Positions 19,501 to 26,423 are shown, numbered from the stretch's first letter. The stretch is DNA of 32,397 nucleotides from Symbiodinium natans (GCA_905221605.1 CAJNDS010002225.1:537501-569897); one strand, 5' to 3'. The notes: generated by a model not told the origin, from the letters alone. Numbers and translations: made by a program.

Positions 19501-22059
19501 GAGCTGAGTCAAAATCAGCAAGCGGGTCTGAAGAAGGCCAAGCTCAAGGAGTGGAACAAGTTGTTGAAAAGTGGAGCGATTGTTGTTCACACGGGTCGCA
19601 AGGCAGCTCAGTTGAGGAAGTCTGTGCCTCGAAAGCGCGTCTTGAAATCGAGATTTGTTGTAACTGAGGCTGAACAGGGATCACACCCTGACACGTGTGA
19701 TTTGAAGGCCAGATGGTGCATTCGAGGCTACCTTGATCCAGATGTGTTGGAGCTTGATACGAGCGCTCCAACCTTATCCGCAGAAGGATTCGCAGTCGCA
19801 ATGCAACTAATCGCGAGTCATGGCTGGCAATTGACAATTGCCGATGTTGAGGGTGCATTTTTGCGAGGTGACAACTTGAGTCCACAGCGCGGAAGATTGT
19901 TTATTGACATGCCTCCAGGTGGAATCGAGGGCTACGATGATCAGTGTCTTGTTGAGGCAATCAAAACAGTGTATGGGCTTGCCGATGCTCCGAAAGCCTG
20001 GTGGAATTGCTTCAGTGGCAAACTCAAAGACCTCAACATGCAAATGTCGGAGTTTGACCCATGCGTGTTTTATTACTACCACAGCGGCCGACTAGAAGGA
20101 GTGATCACACTCCATGTAGACGATTTATGCATGGGAGGAAGTCTCAAATTCCAACAGTCTGTGCAGCAGCCACTTAGGCAGCTGTTTCCTTTCAAACATT
20201 GGAAAACACAACAGGGAGAGTTTTTGGGCAAATGGCTTGAACAACAAAGCGATGGGAGCATCAAGATTTCTCAAGAGCAGTATGCTAGTTCTGCGAAGGG
20301 CATCGAGATTTCTAAAGAGAGACGTCGTGAGAAGAGTGAACTTGTGGACGAGAGTGAGAGACAGCAGATGAGAGCTGCCCTGGGGGGCATCAACTGGTTA
20401 GTCAGTGGCAGTCGCCCGGACTTAGCTGCATGGTGTTCCTTGATGCAGCAGCGAGTCAATTGCGCATGCGTCTCTGACCTGATAGAAGTGAACAAGCTGT
20501 TAAGCCTGGCTCGCGATCATAGCAAGTCTTACATATGGGTAAAGCCCATTCCAGTAGATTCAGTTCAGTTTAGCGTGCTCACCGATGCTGCCTGGGCCAA
20601 TGCTCAAGATCACTGCAGTCAGGCTGGCTACATGATTGCCGCGTGTGACAGTCGACTGTCAGCGGGTCAGTGGGGAGTGTTCTCTGTCATGAGATGGAGA
20701 AGTTACAAACAAGACCGCCAGACGCATTCAACATTGGGGGCCGAGCTCCTAGCCTTATCCCGAGGCTTGGCAGAGGCTCGATGGGTGCGTTCTATGTGGT
20801 GCGAAGCCATATGCGAAAGTTACGCGCTGCATGAGGATCTAGCCTTCAGTGTCAAAGTGCCCATCACAGCAGTCATTGACTGCAAGCCTGTCTTCGATCA
20901 TGCCAAGAGCTCCACAGTATCCATCAAAGACAAGAGAATGGCCATCGAAATGCTGCTCTTGAAGAAAGACATAAGCAAGTATGGCATCAGTCTGAGATGG
21001 ATGGCAACGAGTCAGATGATCGTAGATGTGCTCACGAAGCGAGGGGCACCGATGGCCTTGTTCCGACAAGTCTTAAAGGAGGGTTCGTTTATTCTTGTTG
21101 AGGATGAAGCAGTGAAGCTGTTGACTTCTAAGAAGTCAACCAATGTTTGAGCATGCAACCTCCGGGATGTGAGAAAGTCATTGCATCTATCGGGGACTGT
21201 ACAGAAAGTCTCCATGCCTCAAACATAGTGTCTTCAAATCCTTGGCAATATCGGCACAAGGTCCCCTTTACTATCCTAGGATATCTTGAGGAAGCTCGAT
21301 GGAAAGGCCAGTGCGCTGCAGCCACCTGGGGTCCTAGAGATCTCATGGCAGAAATTATTCGCAGCTAATTAGCATCAAGCTGTACATGGACTCATCAGGT
21401 GCGCCAGGTTTTTGAAGTGATTGTTTGAAGATCCCTTCGGATGTGCATACTGGACTCTGCAATCTTGCAGGCAAAGTTTCCAAACAGCAAAAATTTTGAG
21501 ATCTGCAGAGGCTCCTAAGTTTCGAGAAGCCAAGGGGCTGTAACTTGCATATGTACTTCTCTTGTGATGTCAATCTGATATTTCTGCTGGTTGATTTCAA
21601 AACAAGACCATGTGCTGCGGGTACGTGCAGGCACTTGACGTTGCTTCGCTTAGGTGCCCAGGGGACGACTGCATGGCAGAAAGCACTGGGGTTTAAGGGG
21701 TTTCAGCATCTGCGCATCCAGCGACTGACGAGCGCAGCCCATTGTAGCCCAGGCCACATGACACACCTCAATGGATTGTCCGCTGTAATTTGCCCTCACA
21801 AACGCCACGGCCATCCATGCCTCTTGACTGAGCTTAAGCCCGGCTGTACAGGAGGACGGATGGACTGCACACCTCGAGCAGCTCAGGTTTTGTTCAGAAG
21901 CCTAGTTCACCCAATACTGGCGATTGGCTCACGCTTTGCATCCGGTTTGATAACCCAGAGAAATCTTCGATGCATGCTGTGCTGCTGGAGCCTCGCTTCT
22001 TATCACCATGGGATAGCCGATCTCTGCAGTCGCATGGCTGCACGTGGTTGGAAGTTTAG
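13579..22059 (+). CDS. Tandem SH3/KOW-like barrel protein, copy 2, split by introns and a retrotransposon
   Basis: Paralogue of the gene at 11720. Exon models follow from aligning the two. Exon A (13579-13641) gives GDLVILDCAPSKFHR and PAVVT. Exon B (13746-13809) gives VDASSCSLAVLDDSRSIFVG. Exon C (13890-13975) gives CRANLWEV, EWRLGTPVVLGGLQS. Exon D (from 21753) gives HMTHLNGLSAV and RHGHPCLL. Exon E (about 21887-22059) gives DWLTLCIRFDNPEKS and LLEPRFLSPWDS. Joined pieces match copy 1 without gaps at the junctions: copy 1 GGLQSSKMQHLNG against copy 2 GGLQSSHMTHLNG. Donors are GC (13642), GC (13810) and GA (13976); acceptors are all AG|G. The intron between C and D carries the retrotransposon. 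Upstream exons and the C-terminus are unresolved. The function is unknown. Confidence 0.62.
13642..13745 (+). other. Intron with GC donor, copy 2 exon A/B
   Basis: Donor CACAG|GCGCTT, acceptor GTACAG|GTGTTG, 104 nt, phase 1. Joins AVVT-G to VDASSCSLAVLD, parallel to IILDVTPLDCTVAVLD in copy 1, which has no intron here. Confidence 0.65.
13810..13889 (+). other. Intron with GC donor, copy 2 exon B/C
   Basis: Donor GGTGA|GCCCTG, acceptor TTCTCAG|GTGCCG, 80 nt, phase 2. Restores FVGECRANL, parallel to KIGECQANF in copy 1. The nearby GTGAGC looks like a canonical donor, but using it puts exon C in the wrong frame. Confidence 0.7.
14095..14099 (+). repeat. Target-site duplication, left (TGGCA)
   Basis: TGGCA lies immediately before the 5' LTR and is repeated exactly after the 3' LTR at 21346-21350. 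A 5-bp duplication is typical of copia integrases. Confidence 0.95.
14100..14275 (+). repeat. 5' LTR, 176 bp
   Basis: Begins TGAGAAAGTC and ends GATCTCA. It is identical to the copy at 21170-21345. It contains a perfect 12-bp palindrome TATCCTAGGATA (14202-14213). No TATA box or AATAAA signal was recognised, in line with dinoflagellate promoters, which usually lack TATA. Confidence 0.97.
14278..14289 (+). promoter_or_regulatory. Primer-binding site, initiator-Met tRNA type
   Basis: TGGTAGCGGAGC begins two bases after the 5' LTR. Its complement ends GCTACCA, as initiator methionine tRNAs do, and the plant copia site TGGTATCAGAGC differs at only two bases. Minus-strand cDNA synthesis would start here. 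Confidence 0.8.
14359..21150 (+). CDS. Copia Gag-Pol polyprotein (Gag, protease, integrase, RT, RNase H), 2263 aa
   Basis: Single ATG-initiated frame. Gag occupies about residues 1-310, with a CCHC knuckle CHICQERGHWKREC at C289, C292, H297, C302. The aspartic protease region is about 405-560, with VPDTACRRT (D421), i.e. DTA in place of the usual DTG/DSG, followed by AVLPGSGSEAPLLLSKELL. Residues 590-841 are Arg-rich low complexity and overlap another ORF. Integrase is about 1085-1320: zinc motif HENLGH...CETC, core D1162, D1221 and E1256 (34 residues between the last two), and WQNGLVERKG. Reverse transcriptase is about 1780-2020: DVEGAFLRG, TVYGLADAPKAWW and the catalytic LHVDDL (D1921, D1922). 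RNase H is about 2070-2240: LTDAAWA, LGAELLALS, AVIDCKP and VDVLTKR. One frame without a gag/pol shift means Gag dosage must be set another way. Copia assignment is certain. Confidence 0.97.
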   Translation: MNVQGKEEERPKLERFDGTQPATYRKWRRKAELMLLALPTTYSKDRWGAKLMEFLSGEAEEVCEGIALEKIIKEGGHEIIFETLDGRYKDLQKDALQKHLTEYFYGTSIKAGESYRNMTIRLETAYRRLQEHKVELPDEVRGWFLLRKLQLESQAEAMVLTHTRGSLKYADVNSAVQAIFPQGCAKTGGGKSREVFETELLEEPGETNQETDELDGDDVFQVIADQIQSQETYDDEEAIEVFESYQDIRRKMQQKKMARGYKATGTGSTWTLSGTVRGKIEQLKARSRCHICQERGHWKRECPKRKPGGAQQASGKQSQASAKTSQTSEAMIMDSGGGSAMDNLNQEYFLEAEDIVKLDTFLAEQCGQREGGPAGLDVLHADGEEVRGDLGQSVFEFFQKQGHASGSEAYMADLATHGVPDTACRRTLIGEAVLQRMSEVLGRVGLQVRFVRERHEFKFGNAGLIQTDRAAIIPVRLGSRQLAIKAAVLPGSGSEAPLLLSKELLRGLGATLDMGSDTVDITKCGVKLKLHETERGHYAIPLFEGMGIHGKREVTQNQDVKTHMRDDAEIFGSQKSPPVAVHLAEGDQRHELSEHRCGDAGREQLRSDPSDCRLDCRGAAAVGGAGPGGAECVDPGSTIRSRRRRARRARARANRANHLQRREVSESRRSGELCDVLSHRQELRGVGAEVREVRPRCSGEVIASDNDTVPTVRGLERSAQVAENPERVGARTSADNTVSHNESSDRNELGSIPQGEEQSKAEAIAHNKAYSYIESKPPECRQGRCDGARDRACGDSLVADATSRGDKDVAHGEREAPPVADESDRGPAPRAGAPERGGPGLADGEVSEPKRMSQGERKLCRRGIARCKDLESGVCEVQGGMDVLLLEGSEELSMITAVGLSSDYIFAQGELSSSSLSLGDCVSHAIEKIRQCRPQMLVIRTPKCLSGGVHKRSKQLVRASQRQCAFTRLVAACCSEQLCEGRLFCVWDESGILQSGVKRWCKVVAETEVYSMKIGTSGSVHTNSKEIRPRMRQGETQKHNAEADDAASTCMKCVAVALLDRKRARLEVHASHCVFTIEELRESGEESEKKVMSLLRKCHENLGHPSPARLVMLLKSAHASERVLKLARGLECETCSALSRPKSHNVTKMRRATEFNQQVCIDTFELDVRHAKVHFLNIVDEATGFQMCTPLWKGMQARHVRNAYRKSWKRWAGPPVRLFCDGGKEFEGEFEHGLSLDGTFSDASAAYAPWQNGLVERKGAVWKAAYSKAQMETYPRSKQETQELIDQVNNAVNSMSRVEGFSPFQHVFGRDLRVPGMISSDYDPVINSSLAQGESVFERRMELRKAARRAFLDADAENKLRKAMEHRNRPERGPFSEGQLVYFWRKSRFETRHHWHGPAVVIGKSGSSKVWVAKGTKVYRCCPEQLRSLSPEQEAMIRLLPADMVHVRNEVSAKGAGNFYDLSMLDKPPDSHVEERSEQDQRENAVAAPPMDLVSGHENAIASPPMQLESSPDQAVELAVLPEQRPRREDPRDDDAGDVSPSKKQRVEPEVTPLTRAMRASTELLDHGRRLSARAESSQRPSEIPVPEDDEDDLEVIVVEGQDHWVIDHSHSRLVRVHVVERCVPWSPSDHELPVRVEDVELVCQSVMYTRSGERHTRDYEWRNVMRESSTGVGKWTGQTVFQLKPGWSRQSASSIECFEVGATKKGRKEVIESELSQNQQAGLKKAKLKEWNKLLKSGAIVVHTGRKAAQLRKSVPRKRVLKSRFVVTEAEQGSHPDTCDLKARWCIRGYLDPDVLELDTSAPTLSAEGFAVAMQLIASHGWQLTIADVEGAFLRGDNLSPQRGRLFIDMPPGGIEGYDDQCLVEAIKTVYGLADAPKAWWNCFSGKLKDLNMQMSEFDPCVFYYYHSGRLEGVITLHVDDLCMGGSLKFQQSVQQPLRQLFPFKHWKTQQGEFLGKWLEQQSDGSIKISQEQYASSAKGIEISKERRREKSELVDESERQQMRAALGGINWLVSGSRPDLAAWCSLMQQRVNCACVSDLIEVNKLLSLARDHSKSYIWVKPIPVDSVQFSVLTDAAWANAQDHCSQAGYMIAACDSRLSAGQWGVFSVMRWRSYKQDRQTHSTLGAELLALSRGLAEARWVRSMWCEAICESYALHEDLAFSVKVPITAVIDCKPVFDHAKSSTVSIKDKRMAIEMLLLKKDISKYGISLRWMATSQMIVDVLTKRGAPMALFRQVLKEGSFILVEDEAVKLLTSKKSTNV
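16127..16882 (+). CDS. Overlapping out-of-frame ORF in retrotransposon, 251 aa, accessory protein candidate
   Basis: Lies in the +1 frame relative to gag-pol, between protease and integrase. A stop at 16094-16096 precedes it. The first ATG, 16127, has a good context (GCC before ATG), and a TAG ends it at 16880-16882. Composition is that of a real protein: an acidic N-terminal part, then a compact motif NVGKYQKAGAAVNFATSYLT and DKSYVAWVRKF (residues 72-101), then HPTMTQFRLYVALRDQRK, a Ser/Pro/Lys-rich linker, and a C-terminal amphipathic, probably coiled-coil helix (residues 224-251, QLLMSQIEALHLELERLNEE). The GKY...SYVxWV pattern recalls a small domain seen in dinoflagellate retroelement proteins (from memory, unchecked). 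The gag-pol frame across the same bases is repetitive Arg/Ser/Gly/Ala. Whether it is translated on its own or by frameshifting cannot be seen. Confidence 0.6.
   Translation: MSYPSTDVEMQGANNFVQTPLIAGLIAEVQPQLEAQDQVELSASILDQLSDHEEDAPEGLVPGLTGRIIFNVGKYQKAGAAVNFATSYLTDKSYVAWVRKFVKSGPDAAGKSSHPTMTQFRLYVALRDQRKSQRIQRGSEPEPALTTPCRTTRAVTAMNLGASPKAKSSPKPKPSPTTRRTVTSSRSRQSADRADVTELETEHAETPWLLMPHPEETRMSRTESERRRQLLMSQIEALHLELERLNEEGQD
21120..21140 (+). repeat. 21-bp inverted repeat at the end of gag-pol
   Basis: GTTGACTTCT, one A, then AGAAGTCAAC: a perfect 10-bp inverted repeat with a 1-base spacer. It overlaps the last codons of the polyprotein, about 30 bases before the 3' LTR. Such a tight palindrome would more likely form a cruciform or act as a protein site than as an RNA hairpin loop. 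Confidence 0.85.
21151..21169 (+). other. Position of polypurine tract, not recognisable
   Basis: The 19 bases between the gag-pol stop and the 3' LTR are GCATGCAACCTCCGGGATG. A normal copia polypurine tract would be a run of about ten or more purines here; only CGGGATG is partly purine. Plus-strand priming may use a short or unusual site. Confidence 0.6.
21170..21345 (+). repeat. 3' LTR, 176 bp
   Basis: Identical along its full length to 14100-14275, including the palindrome (21272-21283). It begins TG and ends CA, followed directly by the right target duplication. Confidence 0.97.
21346..21350 (+). repeat. Target-site duplication, right (TGGCA)
   Basis: Exact copy of 14095-14099. The reconstructed empty site reads GGATGAG-TGGCA-GAAATT within the host intron. 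Confidence 0.95.
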
Positions 22060-22197
22060 TGGAAGTTTAGGCTCAGACGAACACTGAGTCTGAGAGCTCT
22101 TCGAGGAGATTCTTTGTATTCAGCAGCTACAGGTCTCCATCGGAATGCTTTACGCCGTCACGGCTGTGAGCTTAGTTCAAGTCTCAAGTGACAAGCT

Positions 22198-22745
22198 GTG
22201 AAGGGGCGTTGGAATCGTTGGAATCCGCAGGGCCGCCTGCCGGGCAATCTAAGGTCGAGCACACCCAGCGGCTCAGTACAAAGTTCCGCGTATGCTCGGC
22301 AAAATTCTCTGGCATCTCAGGGCTCATATGGCTCTTTTGGGTCGTATGGGTCCAAACAATTTTCCAGCTCTCAAGGCTCCGAGATAGAGCATTTCCGAAT
22401 TGCTCTCAGAAATGCATATGGCAAAGTCATTGCTGAAATGCGCAAGGCAGCCACGGGAAGCGCCCGCTGCAAAAGTCGGTGAGCCTTCAAAGTCACAAGG
22501 TTCAGCAGCAGACACTTGGTACGAATCGGAAAGATTTTCGTCTCTGTGCTCGTCAGTGCGGGCTGCCATATGTTGGGCTGACGGTAGTGTCTTGGAGAAA
22601 ACAGGCCGACGGCCCTGATTCGAAGTCTGTCCTCCTCCACTGCGACTGGAAAGACATGGAGTGCCAAGACTGTGAAGAGACAAATCTCATCACCGTCCAC
22701 GACATCAGGCGAGGATCGGAGCTTGGATGGGAGGGCTTCTTCTGA
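22198..22745 (+). CDS. Probable downstream exons, Ser/Gly-rich then unknown domain
   Basis: The first stretch (about 22230-22490) is low complexity, SSAYARQNSLASQGSYGSFG, followed by an amphipathic helix HFRIALRNAYGKVIAEMRKA; it ends near a GTGAGC. A second open stretch in another frame (about 22500-22745) reads RKDFRLCARQCGLPYVGL, then LLHCDWKDMECQDCEETN, and ends with TGA. Both are protein-like and lie downstream of exon E, so they are probably the C-terminal exons of barrel-protein copy 2. They could also be a separate gene. No family recognised; the Cys pairs are suggestive only. Confidence 0.4.
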
Positions 22746-22789
22746 GTCTGATACAAAAGGCCTTAAGGCAGTTAAGGCCCCATCATGTC

Positions 22790-22937
22790 ACTGGTTTCTT
22801 GCTCACGTTGTCACATGCAAGGTGAGTCTTGCCGAGAGAGGATGCCCGAGGTTGAGCTCATGAAGGAACTCCGGGAGCTGAAGGACGCAAAAAAGCGCAA
22901 GAAGACACACACGCACAAACACACACACATGCACACA
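22790..22937 (+). other. Possible short exons and (CA)n microsatellite
   Basis: CACATGCAAG|GTGAGT at about 22821 is a good splice donor after the short coding-like WFLAHVVTCK. It is followed by an ATG-led Lys/Glu-rich stretch, MPEVELMKELRELKDAKKRK, which runs straight into an ACACACGCACAAACACAC repeat (about 22903-22937). The second stretch is probably not a real gene. Confidence 0.3.
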
Positions 22938-23590
22938 CTGACTGATTGAAAGCAAGAGAGGGAGAGATCTGATAGAGCGGGGTTAGTGCATTTTGACCTA
23001 ACATTTCGTCCTGGAGGAGTCCTTGAAAACCTTGGCCAAGGAATGCAAGGAAGGCAATTCTTAATGTTCGCTGATGTTGGGAGTTGCAGCGTTGCTTGAG
23101 CGCTCACGTTTTCAGCACATGCAGAGCACTGTTACAGGAATTCGCTGTAGGCTAGGCTCGTGTCAGGCTTTGCTCCTGCTAGAATGCACTTTCAGAACTC
23201 CGCTTCCGAGCAAAGGCTGACAGGCTCAAATGCTCGCTGATGCAGGGCATGAATTTCGACCTGCACTTGCATCATCTCCCCTTGTCGGGGCCATTGAGTT
23301 TTCTGGTTTCGGCCTGTGCCATCAAGAAGCGCAGTGCAGAAACCTGGGATGCGACAGACCTTTAAGCTTTCTAAGCTTTCTAAGCTGCCAGCAATAAGTG
23401 GTCACAGGAGTCACAGGCGTGCGATACGAGTCTTGACTTAAAGGCCCCGGTCGCAAGCAAAGGGTGCCAACAGTGCCCCTGTGAGTGACATCGATGCGTC
23501 CTTTTGCGTCCCATACTGCAACCTTCCCTGGCGCCGACGGTTTTCCATGGCAGGCTGAATGGCATAGTCACGCTAGAGCAGAGGAACCAT
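22938..23590. other. No gene seen
   Basis: No frame with protein-like composition was recognised on either strand. A short duplication TTTCTAAGC occurs twice at about 23367-23384. Confidence 0.4.
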
Positions 23591-24219
23591 CAGGAAGTTA
23601 GCTCCGCCTCACAGTACAGCCTGCCCGAAACCATAGGTTGAAGACGCTGCCAGAAAGCAGGGCGCACCTGCAAGGCGAACAAAAGTTGCCCGCCGTGCTG
23701 GGTGGTGTGCTTATTGTGATTATTCAGAGCATGTGTACAGGCAGGCACCTTTTCAAACGACGCCGGAAGCTTGCCATCAACAGGTGGATACATGTGGACT
23801 GTCCATACAACATTGGATCTGCACACCCTAGCTAGCTTCTGCATGCCACGATAAGCAACTGCCGCAGATACCGCCTTCCACAGGCGTCCAAGGTCATGTG
23901 CATCAACATGCTGTCGGAATGGCGTTTCAACAGTCGGATTTGCCGCCGCCGCTGCCCTTCGCTCACCCGGCAGACCTGGTGCGAGCACACCAAAAAGACG
24001 AGCAGTGCAGAGGCTACGTGGCTGCACGTTGCCTAAATTCTTGATGTAAGGATGGTAAGAAATCATGTCTCCGACATGGGGTCGTTCCCCGAGGTGAGCT
24101 GCGCCGCCTGGTTCTAGACGCGGTTGAAGAAACTTTCGGCCGCAGAGCAGCAGGATGGCAGTCGACAGCTGGAGCCTCGCGCTGAACAAAGTACAAAGCT
24201 TGGCTCTTCTGGCCCCCAT
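23590..24219 (-). CDS. Hypothetical minus-strand ORF
   Basis: About 209 codons from ATG near 24217, on the strand opposite to PEX10 and just upstream of it, so the two could diverge. Parts such as HLGERPHVGDMISYHPYIKN look protein-like; others are Arg/Ala-rich, as expected of a GC-rich shadow frame. No family recognised and no supporting splice sites. Confidence 0.25.
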   Translation of the reverse strand: MGARRAKLCTLFSARLQLSTAILLLCGRKFLQPRLEPGGAAHLGERPHVGDMISYHPYIKNLGNVQPRSLCTARLFGVLAPGLPGERRAAAAANPTVETPFRQHVDAHDLGRLWKAVSAAVAYRGMQKLARVCRSNVVWTVHMYPPVDGKLPASFEKVPACTHALNNHNKHTTQHGGQLLFALQVRPAFWQRLQPMVSGRLYCEAELTS

Positions 24220-24389
24220 GTGTCGCAACAAAAAAGAAGAGCAAAGAAGGGCTGTGATGTGTGTGTTCGTGGAAGTTTACGTAATCTGATTCCGGTGGGG
24301 AAAGACAGGGCAAAAGCACGATGGATAATGGTAACGAATGTCAGCTTTGCCAGAAGGAAGCTGCCAGATTTCGGATGATGCGCTGGGTA

Positions 24390-26423
24390 TTTTCACATCT
24401 CTTGCAGGAGCAATCGCTGACTACATTTACACACTTTCTGCTGCAGTCCTGGCCGGCAACTCGTTGGGTGAAGAGCGGCTTGGAGTTGCAATGAGTTGCA
24501 CAACATGGTGGTCCTGCGAATGCCCAACAACAATGTGCAGTCATGTGCTTACCTGTGATTTTGGACTTTTGACCTCTTTCGGACACTTGCCTGAAGTCCT
24601 ACCCTGTGAATCCCCAAGGTACTGCGAACTGCTTTCGGTATCACCGGGGCTTCAGCCCACCAACTGGCCACTGGCCAAGCCATGAGACCATACGAGAGCA
24701 TGTGCAGGGAGGCTCAAGAAGTGTGTTCTAGCAACTTTGACAACGATGACACTCAGACAATGCACGGATGAGGCGACGACGGCTTGCTGCTTCAACTCTC
24801 GGCGCATTTTCGCCGGCCGTTCAAGCAAGACTGCCGCAGAGGTTGGCAACCCTGGCTTCCGTGTTCGTGCCAATCTTGACACGCCACTGGCCAGCACATC
24901 AAAAGCCGCCTCAAGCCGCCTCAAGCCGCCTCAAGCCGCCTCAAGCCGCCTCAAGCCGCCACAAGCCTCGGTCACTTCTTTGTCTTTTTGTTTGGGTTTC
25001 TTCTGCTGGCTGTGCACAAATGTGGCAATTGCACCAAGAGAAGCGTCAATGTGTTTGCCAGGACTGCATTTGGCGTTTTTCTACCTCTTCGGCAGATACC
25101 ACAATCTGACAGACAGGATTTTCTCACTGCGTGCCGTGAGCATGGCGGAGTATCCCTATCGAAACTTCAGCTATCGAGCGCTTGGTGCGCTTCTGCTGGC
25201 ACAAGTCCTGGGCCAGGATGGGCTTCGAAACGTTGCTCGCAGCCTTAGCAAGTTCACAGCCGGTCTGCGATGTCACTCCTGACAGCATTCAGGTGGCTTT
25301 CATGGCAGTGGAAAGGTGGAGATCAAGAGTGCCACAAACGAATGCTGCAGCTTCGATGACAGGCTAGGCACCCAGAAAAGGTGATGCAGGTTGGGCATGG
25401 GCACAGGGTCGCATGTCATATATGTCATTGACCGTTGCATCACTGTTGCATCAGTTGCATTTTAGGCAGCTGGGACACGAGTCACAGCCTGGCCCCACCA
25501 CGTCAAGGGCAAGACGTGCAAGCTCCTCTGTGCGGTCCACCTGCATGGAGTCTGTTTTGTGTCTTTTTTGAATTCTAGTGACTCTAGTGGTGGTCTAGGA
25601 ACTAGTGAATCGCCTCTGTCTATGCCCACCGCAGCCCGCAGCGATGCAAGTTGTGCTCTTGGGTTGCTGCCAGATCTGAGATGCACGCCAGACTTTCCAG
25701 GCAACATCTGCATGTGCCCGGCTGAGACCGTGACTTCTACACCGTGTGGCCATTTGTTCTGCTGGGACTGCATTGCAAGCTGGACACTTGGTTTGAGAAG
25801 ACGTTAGTTTTAACGTTCTACACAAGTCATGGGCAGTTTCAAGAGCTTCAAGCAGATGGATGGATCGCGGTACTGCGTTTGCAATGTCAATGTCGACTCC
25901 AAAATGCAGTTGCTATCCCCCTAGCGACGGCCCAACAACAGCACAGAACCAAACACGATTCTGCTCATGACCGTGCCGGAGCTTCACAGCCCAAAGATAC
26001 CAAAGCTTTGGGCCGCGAGTGATAAGTAAGGCTCAGCGGTATCCAGTGCAAGTGCTCAAATCTTTTTCCGAAGCGCGGTAGTTGTGCTCCGGGGTTGCAG
26101 AGTAAGCGCTCAACTCTACTCAAGGTGACATATTCAGATTTGCCGGCAACCATAAACTTTGAAACCAGGTGCTTAATTTATCATGTGAACAAAGAATGGT
26201 TGGCACGAAGTCAATGTTCTTGTCGCCCAAGCAGCTCATGTGGCCTTAAGGGGGAGCCGAAACCATTGCCCAGCAAGCAAGGCTGTCGGGTAGTGTAGGT
26301 GCAAAGTGGTTATGTGGGACGTGGCTGTCGGCCACAAGATTCGGAAACGCAGCTGCTGAAACGAGGTGCTCTATGAAATCCTCATGCCCTCTTTGCCGGG
26401 CGGCAGCACCGCATCTCAGCTGA
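24390..26423 (+). CDS. PEX10: Peroxisome biogenesis factor 10 (RING E3), multi-exon, 5' end unresolved
   Basis: PEX10 is a peroxisomal membrane RING protein that, with PEX2 and PEX12, ubiquitinates the import receptor PEX5. Exons seen in family order: from 24408 (after TTGCAG|GA), IADYIYTLSAAVLAGNSLGEERLGV, matching the conserved TLGEEY region. About 24768-24900 gives LPQRLATLASVFVPIL. From 25062 (after GCCAG|GA) comes LHLAFFYLFGRYHNLTDRIF...YRALGALLLAQVLG, the characteristic helix pair. From 25642, RCKLC supplies the first RING CxxC. From about 25727, STPCGHLFCWDCIASW gives C-x-H-x2-C-x2-C. From 26366, CSMKSSCPLCR gives the last CxxC, followed by APHLS and TGA. The RING is thus spread over three exons. 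The intron between KLC and STPCGH (about 64 nt) is the least certain. The identification is strong; the first exon is not found. Confidence 0.85.
24905..24966 (+). repeat. 10-bp minisatellite GCCGCCTCAA
   Basis: Five perfect copies and a partial one, at the 3' edge of a PEX10 exon or in the following intron. The unit is not a multiple of three, so it is more easily tolerated if intronic. Confidence 0.93.
25783..26365 (+). other. PEX10 intron with GA donor
   Basis: Donor AGCTG|GACACT, acceptor ACGAG|GTGCTC, 583 nt, phase 2. Removal joins CIASW to CSMKSSCPLCR, matching the PEX10 spacing CxxxWCxxKxxCPLCR. Reading through gives TLGLRRR and a stop with no last zinc pair. Confidence 0.8.

Larger units (their letters stand above)
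14100..21345 (+). mobile_element. Complete Ty1/copia LTR retrotransposon, 7246 bp
   Basis: Order is target duplication, 176-bp LTR, primer site, one long gag-protease-integrase-RT-RNase H frame, identical 176-bp LTR, target duplication. Integrase precedes reverse transcriptase, which defines the Ty1/copia superfamily. The two LTRs are base-for-base identical and the coding frame has no stop or frameshift, so insertion is recent and the element may still be active. It lies in the same orientation as the host gene, inside one of its introns. No recognisable polypurine tract is seen before the 3' LTR. An extra out-of-frame ORF lies between protease and integrase. Confidence 0.97.
13976..21752 (+). 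other. Intron with GA donor carrying the retrotransposon
   Basis: Donor AGCA|GAGCCT, acceptor CCCAG|GCCACATG. Joining gives AGC (Ser) and the sequence LQSSHMTHLNG, which aligns exactly with LQSSKMQHLNG of copy 1. Length is 7777 nt. Removing the element plus one target copy (7251 bp) leaves an ancestral intron of about 526 nt. Confidence 0.68.

Noticed and set aside
22875-22960. Lys/His/Thr-rich frame MPEVELMKEL onwards as a gene
   Set aside because: Runs into the CA microsatellite, which supplies the His-Thr repeat. No homology and no convincing continuation.
25711-25722. ICMC as the first zinc pair of the PEX10 RING
   Set aside because: C-x-C does not fit the RING spacing. RCKLC just upstream (25642-25656) does, so ICMC is probably read from intron sequence.
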